A stretch of DNA of 64,000 nt from the NCBI GenBank assembly GCA_026874595.1, contig CM049322.1, positions 7,427,900 through 7,491,899 of the forward strand. The letters are read 5' to 3'. Position numbers and translations under genes: made by a program. Positions 1-12,700 of this stretch are shown here, one piece after another. Under the pieces are notes generated by a model. The model had not been told where the DNA came from. It worked only from the letters and a program-made list of their open reading frames with translations, and did no database searches. The stretch's first letter is position 1, and each line of letters opens with the position of its first letter. Source of the stretch: Sipunculus nudus. Lineage: Eukaryota > Annelida > Sipuncula > Golfingiida > Sipunculidae.

Positions 1-2750
1 TGTTCATCTCAAAGAAGTATTATTAAGCCTGAGAGAAGCTGGTTTGACTGCCAGTAATGAGAAAAGTAAATTCTTTCTTAATGAGACCACATACTGTGGT
101 TGGCTTTATATTCACGAGGCTGAAATTTCGCGATTTCTCAATTTTGAATGTTTCGCCAGGGTTTCATTTTCACGATTTCTCCAGAAACTATATCAAATCT
201 TAGGTAAAGCCATACCTGTGTGTATTATAAAATGAGAATAATTCATGAGTTTGTGCTATTCTACTTATATAACGATGGTCCCATACACACAGCACAGGTA
301 GTGTAGTTCAAATTCAAGGGAACGTTTACCCTATACCTGCTTGAATGTAATTATTAAATTAATTATTAAATTTCTCACTGTTCTAAACTATTTACATACA
401 AGTATTGGTTTCACTGAACAAGAAGAACATACTCAACTGGCAAATTATTCCCGAGGGTTTCATTTTCGCGATTATTTCCCATTCGCGAATATCGCGAAAT
501 TAAAACCCTCGCGAACAAAAAGGCAACCACAGTATGTTGGCCATGGGGTTTCAGAGGTGGGTATTTCCACTTGCCCGGATAAAGTGGAGGCGATAGTAAA
601 TTATGCAACCCCTAGAAACAGGCGGGAGCTGGATAGATTTTAGGGCATGCTTGGATGGTTTTCTAAATTTGTACCTGATTGTGCTTCATTTTCAGAACCT
701 TTGTATCAGTTAAGACGCCAAGGGGTCAAATGGCTCTGGTCAACTGAATGTGATGTAGCCTTTGAGGAATTAAAGAATAAACTGTGTGAAGCTCCATGTT
801 TGGTCCACATAGAAATAGAAGGGGATTTGGAATTGCATACAGATGCTAGTAATGTGGGTTTGGGTGCATCTTTAAATCAGGTACAGAATGGAGTGTTGCG
901 TCCAATAGGCTTTAGTAGCAGAACTTTAACTACAGCAGAAAGAAATTATAGTGCAACTGAGCGTGAAATTCTTGCGGTTGTATGGGCTTTAGAGAAATGG
1001 CGTCCATATGTTGAGGGCAGACATGTAGTGGTTGTTACAGATCATATGACACTAACTTGGATCTTCACTACCAAAACAAATTTGTCCCCAAGACTGTATC
1101 GCTGAGTACTACGAGTACACGATTTTGATATTGAAATTAAATACAGGAAAGGTAAATTACATGTGGTACCAGATGCATTGAGTAGAGATACTAGATTTGA
1201 AAGCATAATGTGTGTGGGGTTAATAGAAGTTGAAAAGGAAGTTTGTGATCATTACAACTGTACAAAGCCTACTGATAATGTGATAGACTGGGTCCAATGC
1301 GAAAAATGTTCGGGGTTGTTTCATGATATATGTGTTGGTATTGATCCTCAGGAGGCTGGTGATATGGATTTTGTCTGTGAAAATTGTAAATCTAGTGGTG
1401 ATGCTCAAAATTCACAAAAGATATCTACTGGTGATTTGCAGGGGGGTTTGAGCCCAGAGGGAGCATTGACATGTGATATTGGTACTGCAGTAATGGGAAT
1501 AGATCAACAGGCACAATTACAGAGAGAAGATCGATTTCTGTTAAAGATCATAAAATGCCTTGAGAATGGAAATTATGAGGAGATGTCACCTAAAATTAGG
1601 AAAGTAATAAGTCAATGTGAATTTGACCAGGTGTTATTTAAGAAAACTGGATCTATTCGGCAAATATTTGTACCTGATGTTTTGAATAATCATATTTTGA
1701 GTGAGAATCATGATAATCCAATTTCTGGACACTTTGGAAGGAAGAAAACCTTGAATAGAATAATGAGAAATTTTTACTGGATAGGTATAGGTAATCAGGT
1801 GAAAGATTACTGCAAGAAATGTGAAACTTGTCAAAAATGTAAACCTCAGTATAGAAAACCCATGGGATTGATGCAGCCAATTTTCTCATCAAAACCTTGG
1901 GATTTATTAGCTATGGATTTGGTGGGTGCTCTGCCCGAGTCGCATGCTAAGCATAAATATATTTTGGTTTTAAGAGATCACTTTACAAAATGGGTGGATT
2001 TTTTTCCATTAAAAAAAGCAACAGGGAAAGAGATAACCATTATCTTTATCAGAGAGATTATAACTAGGTTTGGACCACCATCCAAACTGTTAACAGATAA
2101 TGGATCCCAGTTTACATCCCAATATTTAAAGGCAGCTTGTGAGAAATGGGGGATTAGTCTCTTGCATAGTACACCATACCATCCCCAATGTAACTGGGTG
2201 GAACATGCAAACCGTGATCTTAAAACAATGTTGATCAGTTATGTAAGAGAGTTGAATGTTGATCAACAGAGCTGGGATGTGCACCTGGCTGAGTTTAGGT
2301 TTGCAATAAATTCTGTTAAGAATAAGGCAACAGGATTTAGTCCTGCTATGCTTTCTCTATCAAGAGAGTTGAATTTTCCTATAATTAATGTTATCCAGGG
2401 AAAGTTGTCTAAAATTGAAGATAAAGATCATAAGAAATTCTTGGCAGAGAAAATTAAACATGATAAAGAGAGTGTCAAGAGCCGTGGCAAAAATGAAAAA
2501 TCAAGCTGGAATGAATTAGAAATATTATGATCAGAAGAGACGCAAGGTTGGTCTTAAGGAAGGGGACCTTGTGTTATTGAAAACTCACCCAATGTCAGAT
2601 GCGCAAAAATCATTTGCAGCCAAACTTGCTTCCAGATGGGAAGGTCCCTTTATGTTGAAAGAGAGATTAAATGACGTAAACTTTAAGGTACAAACGTCAC
2701 GGGGCTTAGAAACAAAACATGTTGATCAAATGAAACTTTATTCCAATTGA
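1..2750 (+). pseudogene. Ty3-type pol remnant: RT end, RNase H, PHD-like finger, integrase
   Basis: Segments in order are: RT C-terminal part at 1-93 and 535-643, connection and RNase H at 647-1105 (ELHTDASNVGLGA, then YSATEREILAVVWALEKW), a PHD-like C4HC3 finger at about 1226-1395, and integrase at about 1500-2530. The integrase shows the HHCC finger (GHFGRKKTL, CETCQKC) and the D,D-35-E core (AMDLVG, LLTDNGSQFTS, a late HPQCNWVEHANRDLK). A GPY/F-like tail (WEGPF) reaches a TGA at 2748-2750. Breaks: a stop at about 642 within the usual RELDRF-GMLGWF region, a stop at 1103 (TGA), and a frameshift near 2490-2520 that separates the tail from the core. These breaks and the MITE show it is non-functional. 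Class assignment is firm; the clade is not. Confidence 0.85.
94..532. mobile_element. MITE inserted in the RT coding sequence (TA target-site duplication)
   Basis: The 439-bp unit starts CTGTGGTTGG and ends with the inverted match CAACCACAG. About 45 bp of imperfect terminal inverted repeat is visible, including paired TTCRCGAGG and AAATTTCGCGAT blocks and several subterminal CGCGA boxes. TA flanks both ends (92-93 and 533-534). Element plus one TA is 441 bp, a multiple of three, and the RT reading frame is the same on both sides, so the insertion site can be read directly. There is no transposase ORF. The TA duplication suggests mobilisation by a Tc1/mariner-type or PIF-type transposase; the family is not recognised. 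Confidence 0.75.
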
Positions 2751-3365
2751 ATGAATAACCAGTTGAGTTATTATCTGTATACTTGAGTGGAAGATATATT
2801 GGTGTTTATAATATCAGTGATTGAAACATCAATATTGTTAGTAATAATCCCTGAATACCTCATTCCTGTTATTATTGATTTTTAGCTTTAGTGCGAAAGA
2901 TGGATATTGGAGTGAAATGCAGAAAGGGAGTGGCGCCATATTTGATACTCCCACCACGCCCAATCTCTTTTATTTTGTATTTCTCCTGAAACTTCACTTG
3001 CACTGAAATTAGGTTATGTTACAGCGATATGAATATTTGTAATATAAAGGTCATAATTGGATCTGAAACCAGTTATTTTTGTTATCATGGTGAATAGGAA
3101 CCTTCATTTTATGAAGTTTGTGTAAAACTGTGATATGGTTATCTATATGATAACTTAGACTTGTATTTTTATTTTTTATGAACTGTTTAAAGAAAAGTAC
3201 CCAAAAAAATTATAAAAAGGAAAGAACAGTACAGTCTCATAAAGTATGTTATACATAATGTGGTGGTTCTTTGTTCATGATCATGTCTATAATATATATA
3301 ATATACTTGGATTTTGTGGCTGAGAATGGGTACATAGATGGTCAAATTAATATGTTAGTAGTAAT

Positions 3366-3590
3366 GTTTGAGGTCAACCTCAAGGCTAATATAATGGATT
3401 TAGAATGTATGAGGTCAAACTCATGAATAGATGAGGTCAAACTCATGGATAACTAGGAGAGATGAGGTCAAACTCATGAATATGTGAGGTCATACTCATG
3501 GTTATTTGAGGTTAATCTATGGTTGAGATGAGGTCAAGCTCATGGATATCTGAATTATTTGAGGTTAATATATAATTGAGGTCGAGACTC
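3366..3590 (+). repeat. Array of TGAGGTCA-type repeats inside the LTR
   Basis: About nine copies of a 20-35 bp unit built on ATGAGGTCAAACTCATG lie here, with later copies degenerate (TGAGGTTAAT, TGAGGTCGAG). The core is an imperfect palindrome (ATGAG/CTCAT) and contains AGGTCA, the nuclear-receptor half-site. One copy near 3368 is a tighter palindrome, GAGGTCAACCTC. Position upstream of the presumed transcription start suggests a U3 enhancer; that is inference. Confidence 0.6.
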
Positions 3591-4233
3591 TTGGTTATAG
3601 TAATAATCACTTGTGGATAATAATAATGAAATATGTACTGTGTTCAATCACTTTGAGATGCACTGGGAAAGGTGATATGAAATAATTTGGGATCGCCCCC
3701 TGGTGACGACTATTGTAATTAATATTGGTATTTATTTCATAATGGGGTCTGGTCAAGGATCGTTCCCTGGTTATCAGTTATGGAATTAATTGGGAATAAT
3801 TTGACTCTCGTGTATGCATGGGATCGTACCCTAGATAGTCGTCTATGTCATAATGTATTATTATTTATAATATATGTATATGTAATATGGTATGTAGGTT
3901 TGTGAGTTTCCCACCCGTCGCTTCGGTGAGGGGGATTTAGGGAGGGGGATGACGTAGTGAGTTTACATGTATGCAGGGAGGTTAGCTGCGCAAATGGTAA
4001 ATGCGCATGCGTGTAGTTTGACTGGCAATCGCCAGTATCGAATATGGCACCACTCCGACAGGACGTGAGTGACCGGCGGTGAACAAGCTGATGGAATAAA
4101 GCACAGTCCAAGTATCTTGGTGTTTTGCCTCTGATATAAGTCCGGTGCATGGAAGCGAACGAAAGAACACTTCAATGTAGACCGGATTCTAGACTTTCTC
4201 CCACGTCATTACAAAACGTAAGCTTTTGGCCAA

Positions 4234-4819
4234 ACTATAGAATCCGTCCTACCGTGCCTGTCCAACTATGATTCTCAGGGCACCTCAGTTGTGACAAAAC
4301 CTGCATGTACCACTCCTATAAGATATGCTTGTATGATTCCTAACTCCATAGAACTTGTTTTTTTTTTTCCTGGTGTATCAACATTTCCTTCATTAACACT
4401 GTCTCATTCTAACACATTTCACAGCATGTCCTCCATTTTTGAGGTTTTGCATAAAATATTGTTTCTAAGATTTTTTTCCCTCTTCCTTAATGTCATTCTT
4501 GCTTTTAAGGCTAAGCGGGGTTTTGGGGGCGCGGCCCCCAATTTAAAAAAAAATATATATTTATTGACCAAAACATTAATTTCACAATTGACCGTCAGGT
4601 GGCCCTACTGTAAAACAGAGTTATAATGATCAGGAAACCCCAGTTTGATATCTCGACAAGTTAGCTCAGATAGTTAGAGTGCAGTGTCAGAAATCATGAG
4701 GTTGCAGGTTCAAACCCAGGTAGTGCCAGATCAGTTTATAGTTGTATCATGTGTTACCCATGAAATAAGACTTTGAAAGGGATTTTTTGTCCCTAAATCG
4801 GTAGGACGGATTCTATAGT
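4234..4819. mobile_element. MITE-like unit bounded by a perfect 21-bp inverted repeat
   Basis: ACTATAGAATCCGTCCTACC at the left (4234-4254 with its last G) is perfectly inverted at the right (4799-4819). The 586-bp interval has no plausible transposase. It holds AT-rich filler, a G/C-rich palindromic stretch (GGGGGCGCGGCCCCC, about 4523-4537) and a tRNA-derived SINE. No clear target-site duplication is visible, so the exact outer edges are uncertain. Confidence 0.6.
4655..4800 (+). mobile_element. tRNA-derived SINE nested in the MITE-like unit
   Basis: A pol III box A (TTAGCTCAGATAGTTAGAG, about 4661-4679) is followed 28-45 bp later by a box B (GGTTCAAACCC, 4707-4717). This is internal promoter spacing as in a tRNA. 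The sequence then continues into a non-tRNA body. There is no folded tRNA acceptor stem, so it is a SINE head and not a tRNA gene. Confidence 0.6.
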
Positions 4820-5081
4820 CGCTCCGTTTTAGTGCATTTCGAGGTAACCGGATTCGTCCAATCGAATTTTATGTCCGAACGAAAATTTGATGTACGAACA
4901 AAAAAAATAAAAAGCTTTATTTTATGTTGGTTATTACGGAACCTAATAACAACAGATCATGTAGTCGTGACGAGCATAGATTTTATTATAACAAAAATCA
5001 GATTCTGTAACACTAGGCAGCGTGAAATGTCTAGGGGAATGAATAAAGAAATCAGTGTTTTTTTTTTTTTTGTTTTTTTTT

Positions 5082-5807
5082 TGTTAACAAATTATTTTAA
5101 TTTATTCTTAAAACAAACCCCTACATTACAATACACTGAATCAATATAATTACACAGTATAACATCAGTATAACAGTATATCAATACAATTACACAGTAT
5201 AATAAATAAAGTTTACAGTACCAGAGTGTCCGGATCCTAGGCTGTTCTGGATACCACCACTGTTACAGCTCATCAAGTCCTTAAAAACATATAATCCAGA
5301 TAAACAGTTCACATAAACTTCTCAGAGAATAATAGTCCAATGTTATCCCGAATTCAATATGTTGTAATCCAAAAGTGAAGTACTGGTAATAGTCCCAAAG
5401 GAAACTGAAGACTGTATAAAATCCGTTACAAATTTCGAAGAAGATCTATAAATTCTGCAATTATCGGAAAGGTCCACAAACTGACTCACACTCTTCCGTG
5501 TCCGCTGGAATTTTTCTTTTACTCTCTGGGCTCTAAACACAGCCCCCAGTTTATAGCTTCTCGCCCCAAAGCTTCTATTTCACGAATAATCTAAAGATCA
5601 CAACAATACATAATACACACGCGCCCAAAGAACAATACAAGAAAATTCCAGATTAGCACGAGTGCTGTGTCTTTACACGCCAGGATTCACCCAGTACGGA
5701 TTACACCGGGCGCTGTGTCTCAATACACCATAGCAATGGACGCCCAGGGCTTGAGCTTTACACGAAACAGAATGTCAACAGCTCACAATGGCGAGACACC
5801 TTTAACA
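5082..5807 (-). mobile_element. LTR of the second Ty3-type element (minus strand)
   Basis: On the minus strand this 726-bp segment starts TGTTAA directly after a purine tract (AGGAGGGGGAG, just above 5807) and ends TTAACA at 5082, the short inverted ends expected of an LTR. A minus-strand TATAAA lies near 5549-5554, within GCTATAAACTGGG. It is the 3' LTR of the deleted element at 5808-6743. The other LTR is not seen in the window. Confidence 0.6.
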
Positions 5808-6743
5808 CTCCCCCTCCTGTAAGAAAAAAGGAAGTTGTTTTCTTTTTTTTTTTAATACTTCCTTTTTGCGATCACAATCAATAATTTTTTACAATATTTC
5901 AAAAATAATCTTATTTACAACATTGCATAAATGAAGTAACATAAATTTCAAAATGTTGCAATGCCAAAATCAAAGCCAAACATTCTTATTCACTGCCTTC
6001 TTTTAACAACACGAAACCAGCAGCAGAACACTAGCATCTACAGCTTACTTAAAACGTATAGAAAAGTCTGGAGCTGCTAAAACTGGTGAACTTTGCAGAA
6101 TTGCTTTCTGAAATGCATTTTTACACTGAACATCCCATACAAACTTTTGTTTCTTCTTTAACAAATTAGTCAAAGGTTCAGCTAGAGTGGAACAAATTTG
6201 GACAAAACTTCTAGTATCCAACCAAACCAAGAAAGCGCATTATTTGCGTTTTGTTTTCTGGTCTAGAAAATGCAGAAATAGCACTTATTCTAGCATCAAC
6301 AGGTTTTACTTGATCCTGCTCTACAATATGACCCAAAAAGTTACTTGTCCATGACAAAACTCAGATTTGACTAAGTTGACGGTCAGACGTGCTTCACTGT
6401 GTCTTTCGAAGAGGTCGCAAAGGATTTGCAGATGTTTCTCCCAGGTGTCGCTGTACACGAAAAGGTCATCAATATATGCGTCGCGGCCCTGAATGTCCTT
6501 CACAACCATATGGATGAGGCGTAGGAATGTGGCTGGCGAGTTCTTCATGCCATATGGCATAACTTTATACTGCTACAGTCCTGGCGGCGTCACAAATGCG
6601 GACACTTCTTTCACTCGTTCTGTTCTTTCACTCGTTCTGTTAGCGGAACTTGCCAGAATCCTTTTAGCAGGTCAAACTTGGAGACATATCTGGAGCTACC
6701 GACTCTATCTATACAATCATCGATCCTCGGAATCGGGAACGTG
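5808..6743 (-). pseudogene. Ty3-type pol remnant: RT and start of RNase H, integrase deleted
   Basis: Read on the minus strand from 6743 downward: FPIPRIDD, then KFDLLKGFWQVPL, then a 17-bp duplication (6607-6640 area) that shifts the frame. MPYGMKNSPATF and the catalytic YIDD (about 6465-6490) follow, and then a connection segment, FVWDVQCKNAF. RNase H starts with a VDAS-like motif near 6030, and jumps to an ECLALILAL motif near 5955. About 50 residues of RNase H and the whole integrase are missing before the LTR. The 5' end abuts the satellite array at 6744. It differs in sequence from the element at 1-4213. Confidence 0.8.
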
Positions 6744-9700
6744 CCACTCCCGCTGATATCTAAATAAAATCACCCACTCCCGCTGATATCTTAATTAATC
6801 ACCTACTCTCGCTGATATCTTAATAAATCACCCACTCCCTCTGATATCTTAATAAATCACCCACTGCCGCTGATATCTTAATAAATCACCCACTCCCCCT
6901 GATATCTTAATAGATCAACTCCCGCTGATATCTTAATAAATCACCCACTCCCGCTGATATCTTAATAAATCACCCACTCCCGCTTATATCTTAATAGATC
7001 ATCCACTCCCCCTGATATCTTAATAAATCACCCACTCCCGCTGATATCTTAATAAATCACCCACTCCCGCTGATATCTTAATAAATCACCCACTCCGCTG
7101 ATATCTTAATAGATCATCCACTCCCGCTGATATCTTAATAAATCACCCACTCCCGCTGATATCTTAATAAATCACCTACTCCCGCGGATATCTTAATAAA
7201 TCACCCACTCCTGCTGTTTTCTTAACAAATCACCCACTCCCACTGTTTTCTTAATAAATCACCCACTCCCGCTGATATCTTAATAAATCGCCCACTCCCG
7301 CTGATATCTTAATAAATCACCCACTCCCGCTGTTATGTTAATAAATCACCCACTACGCTGATATCTTAATAAATCACCTACTCCCGCTGATATCGAAATA
7401 AATCACATACTCCCGCTGATATCTTAAAAAATCACCCACTCCCGCTGATATCTTAATAAATCACCCACTCCCGCTGATATCTTCATAAATCACCTACTCC
7501 CGCTGATATCTTAATAATTCACCCACTGCCGCTGATATCTTAATAAATCACCCACTCCCGCTGATATCTTAATGAATCACCTACTCCCGCTGATATCTTT
7601 ATTAATCACCCACTCCCGCTGATATCTTAATAAATCACCTACTCCTGCTGATATCTTAATAGATCATCAACTACCGCTGATATCTTAATAAATCACCTAC
7701 TCCCGCTGATATCTTAATAAATCGCCCACTCCCGCTGATATCTTAATAAATCACCTACTCCCGCTGATATCTTAATAGATCATCAACTACCGCTGATATC
7801 TTAATAAATCACCCACACACGCTGATATCTTAATAAATCATAATTCCCGCTGTTATCTTAATGAATCACCTACTCCCGCTGATATCTTAATGAATCACCC
7901 ACTCCCGCTGATATCTTAATGAATCACCTACTCCCGCTGATATCTTTATTAATCACCCACTCCCGCTGATATCTTAATAAATCACCTACTCCTGCTGATA
8001 TCTTAATAGATCATCAACTACCGCTGATATCTTAATAAATCACCCACACACGCTGATATCTTAATAAATCACCTACTCCCGCTGATATCTTAATAAATCG
8101 CCCACTCCCGCTGATATCTTAATAAATCACCTACTCCCGCTGATATCTTAATAGATCATCAACTACCGCTGATATCTTAATAAATCACCCACACACGCTG
8201 ATATCTTAATAAATCACCCACTCCCGCTGATATCTTAATAAATCACCCACTGCCGCTGATATCTTAATAAATCACCCACTCCCGCTGATATCTTAATAGA
8301 TCATCAACTACCGCTGATATCTTAATAAATCACCCACACACGCTGATATCTTAATAAATCATAATTCCCGCTGTTATCTTAATGAATCACCCATTCCCGC
8401 GGATATCTTAATAAATCACCTACTCCTGCTGATATCTTAATTAATCACCCACTCCCGCTGTTATCTTAATAAATCACCCACTCCCGCTGATATCTTAATA
8501 AATCACCCACTCCCGCTGATATCTTAATAAATCACCCACGCACGCTGTTATCTTAATAAATCACCTACTCAAGCTGATATCTTAATAAATTACCCTCTCC
8601 CGCTGATATCTTAATAAATCACCCACTCCCGCTGATATCTTAATAAATCACCCACACACGCTGATATCTTAATAAATCATAATTCCCGCTGATATCTTAA
8701 TAAATCACCCACTCCCTCTGATATCTTAATAAATCACCCACTCCCGCTGATATCTTAATAAATCACCCACTCCCGCTGATATCTTAATAAATCACCCACG
8801 CACGCTGTTATCTTAATAAATCACCTACTCAAGCTGATATCTTAATAAATCACCCACTCCCGCTGATATCTTAATAAATCACCCACTCCGCTGATATCTA
8901 AATAAATCACCTACTCCCGCTGATATCTTAATAAATCACCTACTCCCGCTGATATCTTAATAAATCACCCACTGCCGCTGATATCTTAATAAATCACCCA
9001 CTGCCGCTGATATCTTAATAAATCACCTACTCCCGCTGATATCTTAATAAATCACCCACGCACGCTGTTATCTTAATAAATCACCTACTCAAGCTGATAT
9101 CTTAATAAATCACCCACTCCCGCTGATATCTTAATAAATCACCCACTCCGCTGATATCTAAATAAAATCACCTACTCCCGCTGATATCTTAATAAATCAC
9201 CTACTCCCGCTGATATCTTAATAAATCACCCACTCCCGCTGATATCTTAATAAATCACCCACTGCCGCTGATATCTTAATAAATCACCCACTCCCGCTGA
9301 TATCTTAATAGATCATCAACTACCGCTGATATCTTAATAAATCACCCACACACGCTGATATCTTAATAAATCATAATTCCCGCTGTTATCTTAATGAATC
9401 ACCCATTCCCGCGGATATCTTAATAAATCACCTACTCCTGCTGATATCTTAATTAATCACCTACTCCTGCTTATATCTTAATAAATCACCTACTCCTGCT
9501 TATATCTTAATAAATCACCTACTCCCGCTTATATCTTAATAAATCACCTACTCCCGCTGATATCTTAATAAATCACCTACTCCTGCTTATATCTTAATAA
9601 ATCACCCACTCCCGCTTATATCTTAATAAATCACCTACTCCTGCTGATATCTTAATAAATCACCTACTCCTGCTTATATCTTAATAAATCACCTACTCCT

Positions 9701-12700
9701 GCTGATATCTTAATAAATCACCTACTCCCGCTTATATCTTAATAAATCACCTACTCCTGCTGATATCTTAATAAATCACCTACTCCTGCTGATATCTTAA
9801 TAAATCACCTACTCCCGCTTATATCTTAATAAATCACCTACTCCTGCTTATATCTTAATAAATCACCTACTCCTGCTTATATCTTAATAAATCACCCACT
9901 CCTGCTTATATCTTAATAAATCACCTACTCCTGCTTTTATCTTAATAAATCACCTACTCCCGCTTATATCTTAATAAATCACCTACTCCTGCTTATATCT
10001 TAATAAATCACCCACTCCCGCTTATATCTTAATAAATCACCTACTCCTGCTTATATCTTAATAAATCACCTACTCCTGCTGATATCTTAATAAATCACCC
10101 ACTCCCGCTGATATCTTAATAAATCACCTACTCCTGCTTATATCTTAATAAATCACCTACTCCTGCGTATATCTTAATAAATCACCTACTCCTGCTTATA
10201 TCTTAATAAATCAACTACTCCTGCTGATATCTTAATAAATCACCCACTCCTGCTTATATCTTAATAAATCACCTACTCCTGCTGATATCTTAATAAATCA
10301 CCCACTCCCGCTGATATCTTAATAAATCACCCACTCCCGCTGATATCTTAATAAAACACCTACTCCTGCTGATATCTTAATAAATCACCTACTCCTGCTT
10401 ATATCTTAATAAATCACCTACTCCTGCTTATATCTTAATAAACCACCTACTCCCGCTGATATCTTAATAAATCACCTACTCCCGCTGATATCTTAATAAA
10501 TCACCTACTCCTGCTGATATCTTAATAAATCACCCACTCCCGCTGATATCTTAATAAATCACCTACTCCTGCTGTAATCTTAATAAACCACCTACTCCTG
10601 CTTATATCTTAATAAATCTCCTACTACCGCTGATATCTTAATAAATCACCTACTCCTGCTGATATCTTAATAAATCACCTACTCCCGCTGATATCTTAAT
10701 AAATCACCTACTCCCGCTGATATCTTAATAAATCACCTACTCCTGCTGATATCTTAATAAATCACCTACTCCTGCTGATATCTTAATAAATCACCTACTC
10801 CCGCTGATATCTTAATAAATCACCTACTCCTGTTTATATCTTAATAAACCACCTACTCCCGCTGATATCTTAATAAATCACCCACTCCCGCTGATATATT
10901 AATAAATCACCTACTCCTGCTGATATCTTAATAAATCACCCACTCCCGCTGATATCTTAATAAATCACCTACTCCCGCTGATATCTTAATAAATCACCTA
11001 CTCCTGCTGTAATCTTAATAAACCACCTACTCCTGCTTATATCTTAATAAATCTCCTACTCCCGCTGATATCTTAATAAATCACCTACTCCCGCTGATAT
11101 CTTAATAAATCACCTACTCCTGCTGATATCTTAAAAAATCACCCACTCACGCGGATATCTTTATAAATCACCTACTCCTTCTGATATCTTAATAAATCAC
11201 CCACTCATGCGGATATCTTAATAAATCACCTACTCCTGCTGTTACCTTAATAAATCACCTACTCCTGCTGATATCTTAATAAATCACCTACTTCTGCTGA
11301 TATCTTAATAAATCACCCACTCACGCGGATATCTTAATAAATCACCTACTCACGCTGATATCTTAATAAATCACCTACTCCCGCTGATATCTTAATAAAT
11401 CACCTACTCCTGCTGATATCTTAATAAATCACCTACTCACGCTGATATCTTAATAAATCACCTACTCCCGCTGATATCTTAATAAATCACCTACTCCTGC
11501 TGATATCTTAATAAATCACCCACTCACGCGGATATCTTTACAAATCACCTACTCCTTCTGATATCTTAATAAATCACCTACTCCTGCTGATATCTTAATA
11601 AATCACCCACTCACGCGGATATCTTTATAAATCACCTACTCCCGCTGATATCTTAATAAATCACCTACTCCTGCTGATATCTTAATAAATCACCCACTCA
11701 CGCGGATATCTTAATAAATCACCTACTCCTTCTGATATCTTAATAAATCACCCACTCACGCGGATATCTTAATAAATCACCTACTCCTGCTGATATCTTA
11801 ATAAATCACCTACTCACGCTGATATCTTAATAAATCACCTACTCCCGCTGATATCTTAATAAATCACCTACTCCTGCTGATATCTTAATAAATCACCCAC
11901 TCACGCGGATATCTTAATAAATCACCTACTCCTGCTGTTACCTTAATAAATCACCTACTCCTGCTGATATCTTAATAAATCACCTACTCCTGCTGATATC
12001 TTAATAAATCACCCACTCCCGCTTATATATTAATAAATCACCTACTCACGCTGATATCTTAATAAATCACCTACTCCTGCTTATATCTTAATAAATCACC
12101 TACTCCTGCTTATATCTTAATAAATCACCTACTCCCGCTTATATCTTAATAAATCACCTACTCCCGCTTATATCTTAATAAATCACCTACTCCCGCTGAT
12201 ATCTTAATAAATCACCTACTCCTGCTTATATCTTAATAAATCACCTACTCCTGCTTATATCTTAATAAATCACCTACTCCTGCTTATATCTTAATAAATC
12301 ACCTACTCCCGCTGATATCTTAATAAATCACCTACTCCCGCTGATATCTTAATAAATCACCTACTCCCGCTGTTATCTTAATAAATCACCCACTCCCGCT
12401 TATATCTTAATAAATCAGATACTCCCGCTTATATCTTAATAAATCACCTACTCCTGCTTATATCTTAATAAATCACCTACTCCCGCTGATATCTTAATAA
12501 ATCACCTACTCCTGCTTATATCTTAATAAATCACCTACTCCCGCTGATATCTTAATAAATCACCTACTCCCGCTGATATCTTAATAAATCACCTACTCCT
12601 GCTGATATCTTAATAAATCACCCACTCCCGCTTATATCTTAATAAATCACCTACTCCCGCTGATATCTTAATAAATCACCCACTCCCGCTGATATCTTAA

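Larger units (their letters stand above)
1..4213 (+). mobile_element. Ty3-type LTR retrotransposon, 3' part (pol end plus probable 3' LTR)
   Basis: The window opens inside the RT domain of a Ty3-type (Metaviridae) element. It continues through RNase H, integrase and a short 3' UTR to a purine tract at 2921-2930, directly followed by TGGCGCC, the probable start of the 3' LTR. The LTR probably runs to the CA near 4213, about 1.28 kb. It carries an AT-rich TATA-like stretch near 3285-3305, an array of TGAGGTCA-type repeats (3366-3590) and an AATAAA near 4095. The 5' half and 5' LTR lie outside the window, so the LTR ends cannot be checked against a second copy. The copy is dead: a stop codon, a frameshift and an inserted MITE interrupt pol. 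Confidence 0.8.

Noticed and set aside
4661-4717. Functional tRNA gene
   Set aside because: Box A and box B are present but there is no acceptor stem or anticodon arm; it is a SINE head.
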